Origin: Verrucomicrobiia bacterium
GTDB taxonomy: Bacteria > Verrucomicrobiota > Verrucomicrobiia > Opitutales > Cerasicoccaceae
Direction: 5' to 3'
Length of the DNA: 64,000 nt
Assembly (NCBI GenBank): GCA_030432235.1
Contig: JAUIHT010000001.1
Location: 434,001-498,000, forward strand
Numbering within the stretch: position 1 is the stretch's first letter; each line of letters starts with the position of its first letter. The position numbers were made by a program, and so were the translations under genes. Shown here piece by piece: positions 7,887 through 15,809 of the stretch. Below the pieces are notes generated by a model. That model was given only the letters and a program-made list of their open reading frames with translations. It searched no databases and was not told the origin of the DNA.

Positions 7887-9665
7887 TCAGACGGCTGCCA
7901 GTTGTTGCTTAGCGCGAAGGCTTTTTGCTTTGTAGAGGAGAATGCCAGCTATCGAGAGCATGAGAATGGCAGAAAACCCAATGGCGACTCGGCCTGAGAA
8001 TGGGTTGGGGACAAGTAAGATGCTACTGATAGCAAGACCGTAGAGCAGGCAAAGATAACCCACGATTCTCGCTTGCTGCTCTGTATTATCCCCGCCGATT
8101 TCTTTTTCAAAGTCTACCGCAGTATCCATCCGCCTTGAGAATTCATCCAACTGGGCCATATATGCCTTGTTCTCTTTATTCCTCCAGAAATAGGAAGTAG
8201 CTATAAAGTATAAGCTGGTAAATGGTACTGTTATGATGTTCGTGAAGGTGAATTTATTGGTGACCAGGTAATCGTAAACACTGTCCCCCAGAAATGGCGT
8301 TAGCATAGATTTAGCGGCTTCTGTTGGCAGTAGATCGTAAAGGAATACTGTTGTCAGAATACCGAAAATGACCGACGACCACCCCGACCACGCGGGCGTA
8401 CGTTTGACTAGGAGCCCCATGAAGAGAGCCACAGTTAGCGGAGCCTGAACGTAGGCATTGAGGTAGAGATAAGCATCGAAGAGGGAGATTTTGCCTCTGC
8501 TAACCATGAGTATAGCCAGGAGCATCATGATAATGCCGGATAACACCGTGCAGAACTGCCCGGCGCGCAGTAACTCATACTCGCTCGCCTGGGGCCTGAA
8601 GATAGGTTGGTAGAAATTTTTCACGAGGAAGCCGGCGTTGATATTCAATCCGGAGTCCATCGACGACAGGGTTGCGGCAAACAGCGCTGCGATCATCAGG
8701 CCAAGCATGCCACTGGGTAGGATCTCGACACACACGGCAATGTAGGAAGCTTCGGCGGGAAGGTTAAAACTGGAATACTTTTCTGGCAAATCCGGCACGA
8801 TCATGAGTGCTCCTACGGCCGGGATGAACCAAAATACAGGTAGCACGAGATAGCCGATCAGCGGTATCAGGGCCGACTTCCGGGCGTGCTTGTCATCTTT
8901 TGCCATGATGTATTTGGCGGCCCCGTATGCGATGCTGTTCTTCTGGTAGATCCCCCATATCAGAGCGGTGGTCACATAGAGCCAGTCGTACTTTATTGAG
9001 CCGAGAGGTTTGAAGAATTCCCAATGACTGTCGGGTATTTTCGAAATAAATGAAGAGAATCCGCCCACGTGGTAGATGGTCAGTCCGGCGACTCCAATAC
9101 TACAGCCTATGAGCATGAGCATCTGGACCAGATCTCCGGAACTCACAGCCCATTTGCCTCCAACCGTGGCCAGGGTAATGATACTGCAACTTGCGATGAC
9201 GATGACCGGAATTTGGCCAATGCCGAAGACAGTAGAGAGCAGAATTGACAGCGCGACCAGCCAGACCGCGCCTCCGATATAGGAGGTGATGATTTGCAGC
9301 CAGGTAAACAACTGTTCGTTGCCTTTGCCGAAGCGCATGCGTACGGCATCCATGGCGGTAACCAGCCTGAGCCTACGGAACCTGGAGGAGAACCAAAGAA
9401 AGGTGACGATGAAGCCGACGATATCTATGAGAGGTATACTGAAGAAAAGAATGCCATAGGTATAGGCCATGCTAGCCGCACCAGTGAATGTCCAGGCACT
9501 AAAGTTGGTCACAAGGGCACTTGAACCAAGTAACCACCAATTCATTTTACAGCCACCAGCAAAATAATCTTTGCCTCCTTTGTTTAGCTTTTTAAAGACA
9601 AAGCCTATAGAAGCCATGAACATAAAATAGAACAGGATCATGGCATAGTCGTAGATCGTAAGCAT
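7887..9665 (-). CDS. SSS-family sodium:solute symporter
   Basis: A 592-residue membrane protein with about 13-14 hydrophobic segments and the SSS N-terminal pattern DYFAGGCKMNWWLLGSSALV followed by a Ser/Thr-rich helix, as in SGLT-like sodium/sugar symporters. It probably imports the mono- or oligosaccharide released by the island A lyase. The ATG at 9665 follows a good ribosome binding site (GAGGAGA). The PEP-CTERM gene lies 176 bp upstream on the same strand and may share its promoter. A charged loop (EFSRRMDTAVDFEKEIGGDN) precedes the last two helices. The substrate cannot be read from the sequence. Confidence 0.85.
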   Translation of the reverse strand: MLTIYDYAMILFYFMFMASIGFVFKKLNKGGKDYFAGGCKMNWWLLGSSALVTNFSAWTFTGAASMAYTYGILFFSIPLIDIVGFIVTFLWFSSRFRRLRLVTAMDAVRMRFGKGNEQLFTWLQIITSYIGGAVWLVALSILLSTVFGIGQIPVIVIASCSIITLATVGGKWAVSSGDLVQMLMLIGCSIGVAGLTIYHVGGFSSFISKIPDSHWEFFKPLGSIKYDWLYVTTALIWGIYQKNSIAYGAAKYIMAKDDKHARKSALIPLIGYLVLPVFWFIPAVGALMIVPDLPEKYSSFNLPAEASYIAVCVEILPSGMLGLMIAALFAATLSSMDSGLNINAGFLVKNFYQPIFRPQASEYELLRAGQFCTVLSGIIMMLLAILMVSRGKISLFDAYLYLNAYVQAPLTVALFMGLLVKRTPAWSGWSSVIFGILTTVFLYDLLPTEAAKSMLTPFLGDSVYDYLVTNKFTFTNIITVPFTSLYFIATSYFWRNKENKAYMAQLDEFSRRMDTAVDFEKEIGGDNTEQQARIVGYLCLLYGLAISSILLVPNPFSGRVAIGFSAILMLSIAGILLYKAKSLRAKQQLAAV

Positions 9666-9783
9666 AAGAGAGTCTCCTCAAGTGAACGGTCAGACAATGC
9701 TGAGTGTGGTCAATGCAGGGGATACAAATAACCCCCCACTCACTTTAAAGTGAATGAATGAGTTCTAAAAAGAATTCCTGAAG

Positions 9784-9796
9784 AGGCGCTACGCCT
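9784..9796. repeat. Short perfect hairpin after the PEP-CTERM gene
   Basis: AGGCG-CTA-CGCCT forms a five-pair stem with a three-base loop between the PEP-CTERM gene and the symporter gene. Similar miniature hairpins occur after other genes in the window (13278, 34025, 43723, 61304). Confidence 0.4.
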
Positions 9797-9841
9797 TGAA
9801 GGCCGGCCAGCCAGGGGATAGCAATAGAGCGCTTTGCCCGC

Positions 9842-10672
9842 TTACAGTTTTTTTATCGCATTCTTGCGCAATAGCAGAGCAATGACTCCGGTGGCTCCGG
9901 AAAACAAGAGAGCTACGTCCTCCGGTTCCGGTATTACGGCTCCGTCATAGAGAATTATGTCGTCAATGTAAGCTTCGCGGGATGCACCGGAAAAGTCCGT
10001 GGTATAGCGAAAGTGTGTCATCGTATTTGGGCTGTCGTAGGTGCTGCCTTCGTGGCTAATATTGTCGAACACTAGCACACCATCAACCCAAACGTCCGCG
10101 GTCAATGAAGCTACACTGGCGGAATCACCATTATAGGAAACTGGCGAAGCGGAGGTATTTACGACTATGTCTACCTTGTGGAGTGCATCAACGGTATAGG
10201 CAGCCGTGGCAGCTCCACTGGAATAGCTAAGCACGCCACCTTGGAAGTTAATTTGAAAGGCACGGTCAGTTGAGTTGTTACTGCTTTTTCCAAACGAGAC
10301 TCGATACTTGGTATTACTGAAGTCACTGGTTTCATAGTAGAGAAAACTCAATGTGGCTACCTGGAAGCTAAGGGCGCTTGAATCCATACGGGTCTCAGCG
10401 GATGTCGAATTGTCCAACATGTGTAGTATATGGTTACTTGTCCCCTGCCCAAAGGAGTCCGCGGGGCTAAGGGTACTGCCGTTGTCTTCGACTACTTGCA
10501 GGAGCGTATCGGTTCCCGTATTGACATAGCTCCAGTTCGCGCCTGCTGTCAGGTCAGAGTCAGGGGCGTAGGACTCAAAATTTTCCGAAAAGAGAACGGT
10601 CTGTCCTCGAGCAATGGTGGCGATCACAAGGAAGGTGAAAATAATACTAGGGTAATAAGTGGATTTTTTCAT
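9842..10672 (-). CDS. PEP-CTERM sorting-signal protein
   Basis: A 276-residue exported protein: signal peptide at 1-23 (ending near ARGQ), a Ser/Thr/Asn-rich beta-sandwich body that begins VLFSENFESY, as in laminin-G/LamG-like or concanavalin-like modules, and a C-terminal sorting signal IPEPEDVALLFSGATGVIAL followed by a basic end. PEP-CTERM proteins are cut and anchored by exosortases; none is in this window. It is likely a surface sugar-binding or matrix protein co-regulated with island A: a close variant of the island motif lies at 10720, with a -35/-10 pair and an 8-base gap to the ATG. It may be co-transcribed with the downstream symporter. Confidence 0.85.
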   Translation of the reverse strand: MKKSTYYPSIIFTFLVIATIARGQTVLFSENFESYAPDSDLTAGANWSYVNTGTDTLLQVVEDNGSTLSPADSFGQGTSNHILHMLDNSTSAETRMDSSALSFQVATLSFLYYETSDFSNTKYRVSFGKSSNNSTDRAFQINFQGGVLSYSSGAATAAYTVDALHKVDIVVNTSASPVSYNGDSASVASLTADVWVDGVLVFDNISHEGSTYDSPNTMTHFRYTTDFSGASREAYIDDIILYDGAVIPEPEDVALLFSGATGVIALLLRKNAIKKL

Positions 10673-10680
10673 AGAACCCT

Positions 10681-10734
10681 ATTCCATATCGGTTTGATTA
10701 CTGGTTCAAATCCGGCCTTACGAAAACATTTGCG
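10681..10734 (-). promoter_or_regulatory. Island A regulator site plus promoter of the PEP-CTERM gene
   Basis: On the minus strand CGCAAATGTTTTCGT (10734 to 10720) differs at one base from the motif at 1174 and 3898. After exactly 10 bases comes TTGAAC (10709-10704), then 17 bases, then TGGAAT (10686-10681), then 8 bases to the ATG at 10672. This repeats the geometry of the pseudopilin promoter at 3898-3961 and is strong evidence that the motif is functional. Confidence 0.6.
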
Positions 10735-10740
10735 TAATGT

Positions 10741-10992
10741 GTGGAGGTTCATGGCAGCAACCATTGTGAGAGGCATTGCTTGGGCGCCGAAATTATCGAA
10801 AGGCTCGTGGGGCTATCCCTTCGAATGGGTGAAAAATCGGGTGACATTTATCCCGACCCTGAATACTGGCCCGTGCTGGAACACTGCATTGCCTCAAGCA
10901 ACCTCCCGCTCGTGAATGAACTACAGTCCACGGCACCGTGGCGCCAACTGCTTATTTATGAGGCTTCCTCGCCGCTATTAAATATCAACTGA
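10741..10992 (+). pseudogene. Unrecognised ORF, possible regulator fragment
   Basis: An 83-codon frame with protein-like composition in its middle (AEIIERLVGLSLRMGEK, then YPDPEYWPVLEHCIA). The region before the HTH of some AraC-type regulators looks loosely like this, but no HTH follows. It sits between the PEP-CTERM promoter and tRNA-Leu in a 396-bp gap, where insertion scars are expected. It could be a decayed gene or chance. Nothing else is visible in this gap. Confidence 0.2.
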
Positions 10993-11068
10993 CAGGCCAG
11001 GCATGGGAGCGAACGCGAGCCCGTTTTTGATGGGAATTTGGCAGGAGTTCCGCAAGGCGTTGATAAAG

Positions 11069-11152
11069 TGGTACCTGGGGTGGGACTCGAACCCACACCT
11101 GTTTCCAGAGCGGTGTTTGAGACCGCCGCGTCTACCATTCCGCCACCCAGGC
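11069..11152 (-). tRNA. tRNA-Leu (anticodon CAA)
   Basis: Complete class II tRNA on the minus strand. Acceptor GCCTGGG pairs with CCCAGGT (G1-U72 wobble), the anticodon stem is GCGGT/ACCGC with loop CTCAAAC, giving anticodon CAA, there is a long variable arm, T-arm GTGGG-TTCGAGT-CCCAC, and CCA is encoded. Its 3' end faces island A, and a related 3' end is found at 1031-1058 in the same orientation. Confidence 0.95.
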
Positions 11153-11195
11153 ATTTGTGCGAAAGAAGTGGATAATGCCACCTTCGCAAAAGATT

Positions 11196-12038
11196 TCAAC
11201 CCTGTTGTTCGTTTTCGATTTCGCCCCACTTGAGTTTGGTGCGCAGGATGCGGAAGTGCGAATAGCCCGGCGGTTGCAGCAGCAGCAGCGACTGGTCTGC
11301 GATGCCGACCTCGAAGGGGAAAAAGTGCTGTCCGTGGAAGCAGGCCGCGCCGTCGAGGGTCAGCAGGGGTGGCTTGGCGCTTTCCAGCAGCTCGACCTTC
11401 AATCGGGCCGGGTGGGGGAAGATCACGCTGCGATTGGTCAGGGTGTGCGGGCAGATGGGAGTCATGGTCAGGACTCCGGCCTCGGGCATAACGATGGGGC
11501 CGCCGGCGGAGAGGTTGTAAGCGGTCGAGCCGGTCGGCGTGCAGAAGACCAGACCGTCGCTGTAGTAGTCGGTCACGACCTCGTCCCCGCAGGATACGCG
11601 CAGGCCGATGAGGCGGCTGCCGTCCGAGCTTTTGATCACGGTGTCGTTGAGCGCGTAGGATTGCTCGCCGTCGGCGGTGCGGCACTCCAGCACCGAGCGG
11701 GTGACGATGCGATAGTTACCGCTGAGGAGCGCCTCGAACTCCGACTGGGCCTCTTCCACTGAGTACGTGGCGAGAAAGCCCAGCTTGCCTCGGTTGATGC
11801 CGAAGACGGGCGTTTGGCAATGAAGCGCCGCGCGAGCCACGGAGAGCAGGGTGCCGTCTCCGCCGACCACGCAGCAGGCGTCGATGCCCTCAAGCATGCT
11901 GCTGTCGATGGGGTATTCCGTCGTCATGGCAGCCTCGACGCCTTGCGCGATGGCGCTCTGGGCCAACACTTCAGCCAGCTCCACCGCGCCGGGTTTGGTG
12001 GCATTGACGACGAAGGCAAGGCGCTGGATGGCTTTCAC
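11196..12038 (-). CDS. nadK: NAD kinase
   Basis: A 280-residue cytoplasmic enzyme that phosphorylates NAD to NADP. The diagnostic GGDGT is at residues 59-63, followed by GINRGKLGFLA, LNDTVI and TPTGSTAYN, all in family order, and the length is typical. It marks the start of core chromosome beyond island A; tRNA-Leu lies 43 bp downstream. The ATG at 12038 puts the first beta strand (LAFVVN) at the usual distance. No sign of truncation. Confidence 0.95.
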   Translation of the reverse strand: MKAIQRLAFVVNATKPGAVELAEVLAQSAIAQGVEAAMTTEYPIDSSMLEGIDACCVVGGDGTLLSVARAALHCQTPVFGINRGKLGFLATYSVEEAQSEFEALLSGNYRIVTRSVLECRTADGEQSYALNDTVIKSSDGSRLIGLRVSCGDEVVTDYYSDGLVFCTPTGSTAYNLSAGGPIVMPEAGVLTMTPICPHTLTNRSVIFPHPARLKVELLESAKPPLLTLDGAACFHGQHFFPFEVGIADQSLLLLQPPGYSHFRILRTKLKWGEIENEQQG

Positions 12039-12090
12039 GCCTTATTGTCTAAAGGCGGCGTGGGCGCGTGCAATCGAAAACGAAAGCACC

Positions 12091-13203
12091 CTATTCGACG
12101 TCGATACGGAAGCCGCCGTAATCGCCCACCAGAGGCTGAAGCGCACTGCGGACTTCGGCTGCGGTCGCGGCATCTCCGACGTCGTAACGCATGATCAGCT
12201 TGTTGGAAGTAAAGCTGTACTGATAGAAGTTGTCGTAACCGTATTGCTGCAGGGCACTGGAATAGGTTTGTACGAACTGATTCCAGCTCGCCTGATCGAG
12301 CCCGCCGGTATTGGTCAGGATGTAATCGACGGTATAGCCGCCCCCGCCGGAACCTCCGCCACCGGAGCCGCCACCAGGCCCGCCGAGGTAGCCGTTGGTG
12401 GTGTTGTTGTAAAAGTCGCCCACGCCGGAGTCATAGTAGCACCAGGAGCCGACGTTGTTCAGGTAAGTGCTGGGGTAGTAGGAGGTGGTGGTCCAGGCCC
12501 AGTCCGAGTAGCTGTCTATCCAGCACCACCAGTTGCTGGAGGCACTGGCACTGCTTTCAATGTAGCACCACTCCCATTCCAGAGAGTAAATCCAGACCTG
12601 GCTGCCGACCACATTCGGGTAAAAGGAGCCGAACCAGTCACAGTAGTTCCAGCCGCCGCCGGTGACCACGAAGTCGCCAAAGAGTAAACTGGAATACCAG
12701 TTGTTGCCCAGAGCCGTGGTGTTGGGCACGCCGCCGCCGAGGGCTCCGCCGCCACCTCCGCCGGTGCCGAACTGCTCGGTGTCATCAAAGGTTCGCACAT
12801 CGCGGATTACGAACTCGCTGCCGGAATACTCGCTCAATGTCATGGTGATGTAGTAAACACCGTCGGGAGGTGGGGTGTAGGCCACAGTTACCTCCGGGGT
12901 GGAATAGTAGTAGCCCCCTTGCAGGACATCGTCGAACTGATACTCGCCCAGTATATAGCCGCTGATGCCGCCGCCGCTGTAGCGGCTTTCCGTGGCCCAT
13001 AGGGCCCACTTCATGCTGCCGGAGTGACCGCCGTTGCTGTTATTGCTGATTTCGCCCGCGCTCAACGTGAGCACGCCGCCGTGGCTGTTGATTTCGTAGG
13101 AGGCAGTACCGTTGATAGTGAGGCTGGCGGCAGAGGCCAGGGAAACCCCGCCGAGGCAGAGTAGGAGAGTGAAGAGCGAGTGCCTGAACATGGAGCCATC
13201 CAT
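12091..13203 (-). CDS. Secreted Gly/Trp/Tyr-rich protein
   Basis: A 370-residue exported protein of unknown function. The ATG at 13203 follows AAGGAAG nine bases upstream; a signal peptide ends near SLASA. Residues up to about 140 look like a beta-rich domain. Two poly-Gly linkers (GGGGGGALGGG and GGGSGGGGSGGGG) flank a segment very rich in Trp and Tyr (WFGSFYPN, EWEWCYIES, WAWTTTSYYPSTYL, WCYYD). Its spacing recalls the C-terminal Trp-rich domain of the lyase at 47288. A small C-terminal alpha/beta domain ends the protein. It may bind surface polysaccharide or the envelope; this is inference. It ends 52 bp before nadK begins and could be its operon leader. Confidence 0.7.
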   Translation of the reverse strand: MDGSMFRHSLFTLLLCLGGVSLASAASLTINGTASYEINSHGGVLTLSAGEISNNSNGGHSGSMKWALWATESRYSGGGISGYILGEYQFDDVLQGGYYYSTPEVTVAYTPPPDGVYYITMTLSEYSGSEFVIRDVRTFDDTEQFGTGGGGGGALGGGVPNTTALGNNWYSSLLFGDFVVTGGGWNYCDWFGSFYPNVVGSQVWIYSLEWEWCYIESSASASSNWWCWIDSYSDWAWTTTSYYPSTYLNNVGSWCYYDSGVGDFYNNTTNGYLGGPGGGSGGGGSGGGGYTVDYILTNTGGLDQASWNQFVQTYSSALQQYGYDNFYQYSFTSNKLIMRYDVGDAATAAEVRSALQPLVGDYGGFRIDVE

Positions 13204-13277
13204 GCCAGTAGACTTCCTTAAGGTCAAGCAGCCAACGGCTTACAAGCCGATATTGTGACTTTGGAACGTGGGCAACT

Positions 13278-13290
13278 AGGGCTATGCCCT
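13278..13290. repeat. Short perfect hairpin near the end of the gamma-CA-like gene
   Basis: AGGGC-TAT-GCCCT, five pairs with a three-base loop, four bases after the stop codon of the 13295-13825 gene. Possible RNA end-stabilising hairpin; no T-tract follows. Confidence 0.35.
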
Positions 13291-13294
13291 CTGG

Positions 13295-13825
13295 TTAACC
13301 TTGGAACTTCGCTTTGTGGAAAATGGCGTTTTCGACGTATTTGTCGGCCCAGTGTTTGAGCCCGGCCTGCTCTGCTTCGCTGAGGGGGCGGACGACCTTG
13401 GCCGGCGAACCCAGCACCAGTGAGCCCGGTGGCACGACCGTGCCCTTGGTCACCAGCGCGCCTGCGCCCACGATGGAGCGTGCGCCGATGACCGCGCCGT
13501 CGAGGATGGTGGCGCTCATGCCGATGAGGCACTCGTCCTCCACCGTGCAGGCGTGGACCATGGCGAGGTGCCCCACAGTGACGTAACGGCCGATGTGGCA
13601 GCCGAACTCGTCGGCCAGGTGGACGACCGCGCCGTCCTGGATGTTGGAGCCTTCGCCGACGGTTATCTCCTCGATATCACCGCGCAGCACGGCGTTGTGC
13701 CACACACTGCTCTTGGGGGCGAGGGTAACCGCGCCGATGACGACGGCCCCGGCGGCCACATAGGCGCTGGGGTCGATCTGTGGATCCTGATCGAGATACT
13801 TATGGAGACGTTCTTGGAGGGTCAT
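13295..13825 (-). CDS. Gamma-carbonic anhydrase-like hexapeptide-repeat protein
   Basis: A 176-residue left-handed beta-helix protein. Repeated hexapeptide-like units run from about residue 20 to 150 (VVIGAVTLAPKSSVWHNAVL, RGDIEEITVGEGSNIQDG). Histidines in VVHLADE, VTVGHLAMVHAC fit the zinc-ligand pattern of the gamma-CA/YrdA family. The ATG at 13825 is four bases after the stop of the response-regulator gene, so the two are co-translated or nearly so. Function may be carbonic anhydrase or acyltransferase-like; most YrdA-type proteins have uncertain activity. Confidence 0.85.
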   Translation of the reverse strand: MTLQERLHKYLDQDPQIDPSAYVAAGAVVIGAVTLAPKSSVWHNAVLRGDIEEITVGEGSNIQDGAVVHLADEFGCHIGRYVTVGHLAMVHACTVEDECLIGMSATILDGAVIGARSIVGAGALVTKGTVVPPGSLVLGSPAKVVRPLSEAEQAGLKHWADKYVENAIFHKAKFQG

Positions 13826-13829
13826 GATA

Positions 13830-14915
13830 TCAGCTTTCTTCCTGTCCGAGTAGGATGGCTTCGCTCTGGGCCAGGAACTGTTCGCGGGCTTTGATGAGTG
13901 CTTCGGCCTTCTTGATGGAGCGCTCCTTGTCGCGCATCTTTTCTTCCATCTCGCGGAGGGCTTCCTCCTTCTCCTCAAGCTTGGCCTGCATGGCTTCCAT
14001 TTCCTGCTGGGCTTCGGCGGACAGACCTTCGCCGCCACCGCCGCCACGCTTTTCCATGTCCTCACTCATCTGCTCCAGCTCGGCCTCGAGCTCCTGCAGG
14101 CGCATGCCCTTTTCCATGAGCGATTCTTCGGTCTGGGTAATAAAACTCTCGCGCTCCTGGATGCCGGCCTCCATCTCCTGCAGCTCGGCTTCGCGCTGCT
14201 CCAGCTTGGTCTGCAGTTCGGACAGTTTTTGGGTGTCCTCGGCGGAAAGCCCGCTGCTCTGCTGTTTCTGTTGGTTTTCCTTGAGCTTGGCCATGCGCTC
14301 GTTGAGGACGCTTTCCATGGTCTTCAGAGCGCCTTCGCGCACCTCCAGTTGCATGCGGGCCTTGTCGAGCTCCTTGCGCTTCTTCTCGCTGGCGACCAAA
14401 AGGTTTTTCTGGGTGGTCAGCTCCTGCTTGAGCTGCTCAATCTCGGCGTCCTTCTTTTCCACGTCGGCGATGGCCGCATCGCGGGAGGCCAACTCCTGCT
14501 TGAGCGCCTCGACCTCCTCCTGGTTGGCTCCGCCGCCTTGGCCGACGCGCTTGCTGCGCTCTTCCATGGCGCGTTGGATGGTCTCGACCAGCTCGGCCTC
14601 GCTGTAGGGCTTTTCCACGTAATCGAAGGCACCCAGACGCAGGGCCTGGATGACGAAGTCCCGCGACTCCGAGGCGGTGGTCATCACGACGGTTACGTTG
14701 GGGTCGATTTGCTTGAGCTCGCTAAAGAGTTCCAGGCCGTTCATACCGGGCATCTGGATGTCGCTCAGGACGACGTCGATGGGCTTGCTTTGGTAAATTT
14801 CGATGGCCTTCTCGGCCTGCTGGGCATGCTCGATGTCGAAGCCGGTGTCCTCGAAAACGACGTCCAGCATATCGTGGACGCCGGGGATGTCATCGACTAT
14901 GAGTAGAGTTGGCAT
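13830..14915 (-). CDS. Response regulator with long coiled-coil output
   Basis: A 361-residue protein. Residues 1-120 form a CheY-like receiver: Asp8-Asp9, phospho-acceptor Asp52 in SDIQMPGMNG, Thr80 and Lys102 in EKPY. From about 130 to the end it is a Glu/Lys/Gln-rich coiled coil with heptads and no DNA-binding or enzymatic domain, so output is probably by protein contact or oligomerisation. No histidine kinase gene is adjacent. It is followed at a 4-base gap by the gamma-CA-like gene. High Glu content and repeated LQE/MEE units suggest a scaffold-like role; this is inference. Confidence 0.85.
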   Translation of the reverse strand: MPTLLIVDDIPGVHDMLDVVFEDTGFDIEHAQQAEKAIEIYQSKPIDVVLSDIQMPGMNGLELFSELKQIDPNVTVVMTTASESRDFVIQALRLGAFDYVEKPYSEAELVETIQRAMEERSKRVGQGGGANQEEVEALKQELASRDAAIADVEKKDAEIEQLKQELTTQKNLLVASEKKRKELDKARMQLEVREGALKTMESVLNERMAKLKENQQKQQSSGLSAEDTQKLSELQTKLEQREAELQEMEAGIQERESFITQTEESLMEKGMRLQELEAELEQMSEDMEKRGGGGGEGLSAEAQQEMEAMQAKLEEKEEALREMEEKMRDKERSIKKAEALIKAREQFLAQSEAILLGQEES

Positions 14916-15002
14916 GGCCTGGATGAAAGGGAGACATTGCCAAATGGCCCTAGCACCGGCAAGCCGGAATCGGCGCGAAATCTCGCCGCGCCCGGACGCG
15001 GT

Positions 15003-15602
15003 TCATCGCTTCTTGGTGAACCGGTGCTCCGTGCCGGAAAAGAGCCGCTGGATATTGGCCCGGTGCCGGTAGACGATGAGCACGGCGATGCCGAACAGGA
15101 AAACGATGAGCACGGGCTTCTCCTCGAAGCCGACGGCCAGCACCGGCAGACTGATGCCGAAGCAAATCGACGCCAGCGATACATAGCGGCTGACGTAAAA
15201 AATTACCACCCAGACGAGCAGCCCGATGAGCAGAATGTACCAGGACAGCGCCAGCAGCCCGCCCATGGTCACGGCCACGCCCTTGCCGCCCTTAAAGCCG
15301 ATAAAGACCGAATAGCTGTGCCCGATGATGGCCGCGATGAGCCCCAGCACGCCGAGGCCGGTCGGGTCGCTCGCGCCCAGCAGGGGCCAGCCCGCCGCTG
15401 CCACGCCTTTGAGGAAGTCGAGCGCGAAGCAGAGATTGCCCGCGCGTTTGCCGATGGTGCGCGTGACGTTCGTCGCGCCGGGGTTGCCGCTGCCTTCCTT
15501 GAGGATGTTGACCCCGTGGCGCCGGGCGATGATGACCGCAAAGGGGATCGCCCCCAGCAGGTAGCCCACAATAGTGACCGCGATGACTTCGAAGGGGTTC
15601 AT
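15003..15602 (-). CDS. plsY: Acyl-phosphate:glycerol-3-phosphate acyltransferase PlsY
   Basis: A 199-residue inner-membrane enzyme that moves an acyl group from acyl-phosphate to glycerol-3-phosphate, the first step of phospholipid synthesis. The signatures GSGNPGATNV (38-47) and GFKGGKGVA are present, with five or more hydrophobic helices. Length and motif order are standard. It lies 87 bp before the response regulator gene on the same strand. Confidence 0.95.
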   Translation of the reverse strand: MNPFEVIAVTIVGYLLGAIPFAVIIARRHGVNILKEGSGNPGATNVTRTIGKRAGNLCFALDFLKGVAAAGWPLLGASDPTGLGVLGLIAAIIGHSYSVFIGFKGGKGVAVTMGGLLALSWYILLIGLLVWVVIFYVSRYVSLASICFGISLPVLAVGFEEKPVLIVFLFGIAVLIVYRHRANIQRLFSGTEHRFTKKR

Positions 15603-15706
15603 GGGAAAAGCCGAAAGCCCAAAGCTAAAAGCCTATGTCGTCAAGAGCAAGGGTTTTGGAATGGCATCCACCTTATGCCGCTTTCACAGGGATTTGATGA
15701 AATGGT

Positions 15707-15791
15707 TTTTACCACGAAAAAGACGAAGTTACACGAAAAGCCCAACTAAGAGTATCTCAACTTTCGTGTCTTTTCGTGTGTTTCGTGGTTC
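15707..15791. repeat. Imperfect inverted repeat (ACCACGAAA type)
   Basis: Arms near 15707-15740 and 15760-15791 share ACCACGAAA, ACACGAAA and AAGACGAA units in opposite orientation. Short palindromic units of this type are common intergenic repeats in Verrucomicrobiota. It lies between plsY and the ChaN-like gene. Confidence 0.5.
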
Positions 15792-15809
15792 AAATTTTTG
15801 GAATCGCAC

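Noticed and set aside
10692-10712. T-arm-like sequence (GGTTCAAATCC) near the PEP-CTERM start, as a third tRNA remnant
   Set aside because: No acceptor strand or CCA follows, and the bases are better explained as the -35 region (TTGAAC on the minus strand) of the PEP-CTERM promoter.
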